Positions 5,192-7,471 of a DNA stretch of 7,471 bases are shown one piece after another. A program made the translations under genes and the position numbers. The stretch's first letter is position 1, and each line of letters starts with the position of its first letter. This stretch comes from Xanthobacteraceae bacterium (lineage in GTDB: Bacteria; Pseudomonadota; Alphaproteobacteria; Rhizobiales; Xanthobacteraceae): assembly GCA_030648135.1 (NCBI GenBank), contig JAUSIF010000352.1, positions 1 to 7,471 on the forward strand. The letters are read 5' to 3'. The notes under the pieces are model-generated. The model did not search any database and was not told where the DNA came from. It saw only the letters and a list, made by a program, of their open reading frames with translations.

Positions 5192-6769
5192 ATGCAAAAT
5201 CCAACGTCAGTAGGTACCGCATCCATAGCCAACGTAAGAGACTCAGCCACCGCAACAAGACGGTGGCGCACCGAAGATTGGACGGCTGTCCTCTTAGGGT
5301 TTGTGGTCATCGCGGCTGTGCTGCTGGCCTTTCAGTGGAAAGTCGCGGACCTGAGGAACGTCGTGCCGAGCTTTCGCTGGACGACCGACAGTCAGATCGC
5401 TTCGCTGACGCCCGGCTGGATCGACGCGCTCAATTCTATCTCCAAGGAAGCCGAGGCCAAGAGACAGCAGAACGTCATCGGGCTGAGTAAGGGTCTCAGG
5501 GATGCTCTCGTAAGCCAAGATCGGAAGGCGATCGAGGCCGCCGCCGGCCGCATGGCGGCGCTCGGCAGCAGAACTCTACCCGGTGCGCTCGCCGGCGAGA
5601 TCCGGGGACATGCCGCAGCCGTCGCAGGCGCCCGGGTTTTCACTCGGGATAATTTCTCGAAGGTCATCTATATCGGAATCGGATTCGTGATCGTGACCAC
5701 AATCGGCATCGCCCTGCTCGGCGGGCGGGTAGTGCCCTTCCTGATCGGCTTGCCGGTCGTCTTCGGCCTTGCATGGCTCTCTCGCTTTCTCGCCGGCAAC
5801 GGACTGTTCCAGAATTGGGGGATCGAATACGTAATCTTCGCGCTCTTCCTGGGGCTCCTGATCAGCAACACCATCGGCGTTCCGGCGTGGCTGAAACCGG
5901 CGGTGCAGACCGAGTTCTTCATCAAGACGGGCCTCGTGACGCTGGGTGCAGGCCTTCTCTTCATGGAAGTGCTCCAGGCCGGCGCGCTCGGCATCGTTCA
6001 GGCGGTGCTGGTGGTGTTCATCGTCTGGTACGTGTGCTTCTGGCTGTGCAGGAAGCTACGCGTGGACGACGAATTCGGCGCGATGCTGTCGACCGCAGTG
6101 TCGATCTGCGGCGTCTCTGCCGCCATCGCCGCCTGCGGCGCGATCCAGGGCGACAAGAAGAAGCTCTCCTATGTCACGTCGCTGGTCTTGATCGTTGCCG
6201 TGCCCATGATGATCGTCATGCCGTGGATCGCGAAGTCCACCGGAATGAACGATCTGGTCGCTGGTGCATGGCTCGGCGGCACGCTCGACACCAGCGCCTC
6301 CGTGGTCGCGGCCGGTGCTCTCGTTAGCGATGTCGCCATGAAGACGGGCGTCATCGTCAAATTCTCGCAGAACGCGTTGATCGGAGTTGCGGCCTTCATG
6401 CTGGCGATCTGGTGGACGCTGAAAGCCGGCAAGGCGACGGGTCAGCGGGTGAGCGCTACAGTGATCTGGGAACGCTTCCCGAAGTTCGTGATCGGCTTCG
6501 TCATCGCCTCGGCCATCTTCTCGTTTGCGCTCTCTCCTGAATTGGTAAGTGGAACCAAGGCAGCACTCGGAGAAATCAGGCTTTGGTGGTTCGCGCTCGC
6601 GTTTGTCTGCATCGGGCTGGAGACGCGGTTCGTCGAGCTCGCTACGACGGATCAGGGCCGGCCGGCGCTCGCATTTATCGTCGCCCAAACCTTCAATGTC
6701 TTCTGGACGTTGCTCCTCGCCCACTTACTGTTCGGTGGATTCATTTTCGCCCAGCCGGTCATCAATTAG
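5192..6769 (+). CDS. Long-form YeiH/UPF0324 family membrane protein (putative sulfate exporter)
   Basis: This is an integral membrane protein of the YeiH (UPF0324) family, members of which are annotated as putative sulfate exporters; the transported solute has not been shown here. The family core, about residues 180-525, has many hydrophobic segments and the expected signatures: IEYVIFALFLGLLISN, KTGLVTLGAGLLFMEV, STAVSICGVSAAIAACGAI, GGTLDTSASVVAAGALV, WERFPKFVIGF and a GLETRF segment. At 525 residues it is much longer than the usual 330-350. The extra N-terminal part comprises a membrane segment (about 32-47), a roughly 100-residue polar helical section (about 52-155, with SISKEAEAKRQQNVIGLSKG) and another membrane segment at 157-177. 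ATG at 5192 follows GGTGAG (5180-5185) at good spacing. A CysJ-like gene begins 18 bases downstream, which supports a sulfur-oxyanion role. Confidence 0.9.
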   Translation: MQNPTSVGTASIANVRDSATATRRWRTEDWTAVLLGFVVIAAVLLAFQWKVADLRNVVPSFRWTTDSQIASLTPGWIDALNSISKEAEAKRQQNVIGLSKGLRDALVSQDRKAIEAAAGRMAALGSRTLPGALAGEIRGHAAAVAGARVFTRDNFSKVIYIGIGFVIVTTIGIALLGGRVVPFLIGLPVVFGLAWLSRFLAGNGLFQNWGIEYVIFALFLGLLISNTIGVPAWLKPAVQTEFFIKTGLVTLGAGLLFMEVLQAGALGIVQAVLVVFIVWYVCFWLCRKLRVDDEFGAMLSTAVSICGVSAAIAACGAIQGDKKKLSYVTSLVLIVAVPMMIVMPWIAKSTGMNDLVAGAWLGGTLDTSASVVAAGALVSDVAMKTGVIVKFSQNALIGVAAFMLAIWWTLKAGKATGQRVSATVIWERFPKFVIGFVIASAIFSFALSPELVSGTKAALGEIRLWWFALAFVCIGLETRFVELATTDQGRPALAFIVAQTFNVFWTLLLAHLLFGGFIFAQPVIN

Positions 6770-6787
6770 CGAATCCCGGATTATATA

Positions 6788-7471
6788 ATGAGCCACCCTT
6801 CGACGATCCCGCAGACCGCACCCTTCGACGAGGAGGAGATTGAGATTCTCAACCGCGTGGTCGGGCTTGCCAGCCCAAGCCAGCGCGCGTGGCTTGCCGG
6901 CTTTCTTGCTGGATTGGATGCCTCGGCCGCGGCGCTCCAGCCCGCTCCCGGCGCGCAGCCGGCCGAGCCGCTCACTATCCTTTATGCGACCGAGTCCGGC
7001 AATTCCGAGCGGCTCGCATCGGATATGGCCAAGGCGGCACGCAAGATAGGACTGAAGCCTTCGCTCGTCGACATGGCGGATCTCGATGTCGCGATCCTTG
7101 CGAACGTGCGGCGCCTAATCGTGATCGCCGCGACCTGGGGCGAGGGCGATCCGCCCGCCCGCGCCGTCCGCGCCTATGCGGATCTGATGGGCAAAGCGGC
7201 GCCACGTCTCGACGGCGTCGAGTACGCAGTGCTCGCGCTCGGCGACACCGCCTACACCGAGTTCTGCGCCATCGGCAAGGCGCTCGATGAACGGCTCGCG
7301 GCGCTCGGTGGCAAGCGTGTCGCCGACCGGATCGATTGCGATCTCGACTTCACCGAGCCCGCCGCGCGCTTTATCGAGCTGGCGCTCAAGGCGCTGGCGC
7401 CTGCCGTCGACAACGCACGCGGTCGGGTCATCGCGGTCGATTTCGGCGCCAAGGCCGCGAGCGCGCCGAGC
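6788..7471 (+). CDS. CysJ-like sulfite reductase flavoprotein, alpha subunit (3' end missing)
   Basis: This open frame runs off the right edge after 228 codons. It encodes an N-terminal flavodoxin domain like that of sulfite reductase flavoprotein alpha (CysJ), which passes electrons from NADPH through FAD and FMN to a hemoprotein. A short leader, PFDEEEIEILNRVVGL (12-27), and the SPSQRAWLAGFLAG segment (29-42) precede the domain, as in alphaproteobacterial CysJ-like proteins. FMN-binding loops are visible: YATESGNSE (66-74) for the phosphate, ATWGEGDPP (115-123) and LALGDTAYTEFC (149-160). The FAD and NADPH domains would lie beyond 7471. ATG at 6788 is the first start after the yeiH stop, 18 bases away; no good ribosome-binding site precedes it, so translation may rely on coupling. 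Diflavin reductases serving other partners, such as nitrate or nitrite reductases or PepSY-type proteins, are possible, so I give no gene symbol. Confidence 0.87.
   Translation, partial: MSHPSTIPQTAPFDEEEIEILNRVVGLASPSQRAWLAGFLAGLDASAAALQPAPGAQPAEPLTILYATESGNSERLASDMAKAARKIGLKPSLVDMADLDVAILANVRRLIVIAATWGEGDPPARAVRAYADLMGKAAPRLDGVEYAVLALGDTAYTEFCAIGKALDERLAALGGKRVADRIDCDLDFTEPAARFIELALKALAPAVDNARGRVIAVDFGAKAASAPS

Noticed and set aside
6056..6724. A 222-residue open frame on the minus strand inside the yeiH-like gene
   Set aside because: It is highly charged, Arg/Asp-rich shadow sequence, typical of the antisense of GC-rich coding DNA, while the + strand frame has clear family motifs.

Overview
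The window looks like a stretch of chromosome from a GC-rich alphaproteobacterium, most likely one of the Hyphomicrobiales (Bradyrhizobium/Rhodopseudomonas-like relatives). The reasons are the codon use, the order narH-narJ-narI-ppiC, a FixK/FNR-type box and a DUF6455-type protein. This placement comes from gene content recalled from memory, not from a database search. Every supported gene is on the + strand.

Region 1 (1-3157) is the 3' part of a membrane-bound respiratory nitrate reductase operon. It holds the C-terminal half of narH (beta subunit, Fe-S), narJ (Mo-cofactor insertion chaperone), narI (cytochrome b gamma subunit with four heme-ligand histidines) and a cytoplasmic parvulin-type prolyl isomerase. 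The genes overlap or are only a few bases apart, as in a single transcript. NarG and the first part of NarH lie to the left of the window. Nitrobacter-type nitrite oxidoreductase clusters also contain a NarH-like subunit and a parvulin, so a nitrite-oxidising role is not formally excluded. The H-J-I-PpiC order fits nitrate reduction better.

Region 2 (3158-3829) starts with what looks like a decayed small gene, whose two ends are readable in different frames. Next comes a good FixK/FNR/NNR-type box (TTGAT-N4-GTCAA), a short TACA repeat where the -10 region should be, and a 141-aa DUF6455-like protein with four cysteines that might bind a metal. This looks like a separate oxygen-controlled transcription unit.

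Region 3 (3830-4976) is a less GC-rich spacer followed by a TAXI-type TRAP solute-binding protein with no permease genes beside it. Its signal peptide can still be read at 4009-4052, but a one-base frame slip and an in-frame TAG break it. The gene is therefore either a recent pseudogene or is now made without an export signal.

Region 4 (4977-7471) has an AT-rich regulatory spacer with GATAA/TTATC motifs and a small dyad. It is followed by a long-form YeiH/UPF0324 membrane protein (putative sulfate exporter family) with an unusual N-terminal extension, and 18 bases later by the start of a CysJ-like sulfite reductase flavoprotein that runs off the right edge. The last two genes look like a sulfur-oxyanion unit. 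No RNA genes, CRISPR arrays, insertion sequences or clear minus-strand genes were seen.
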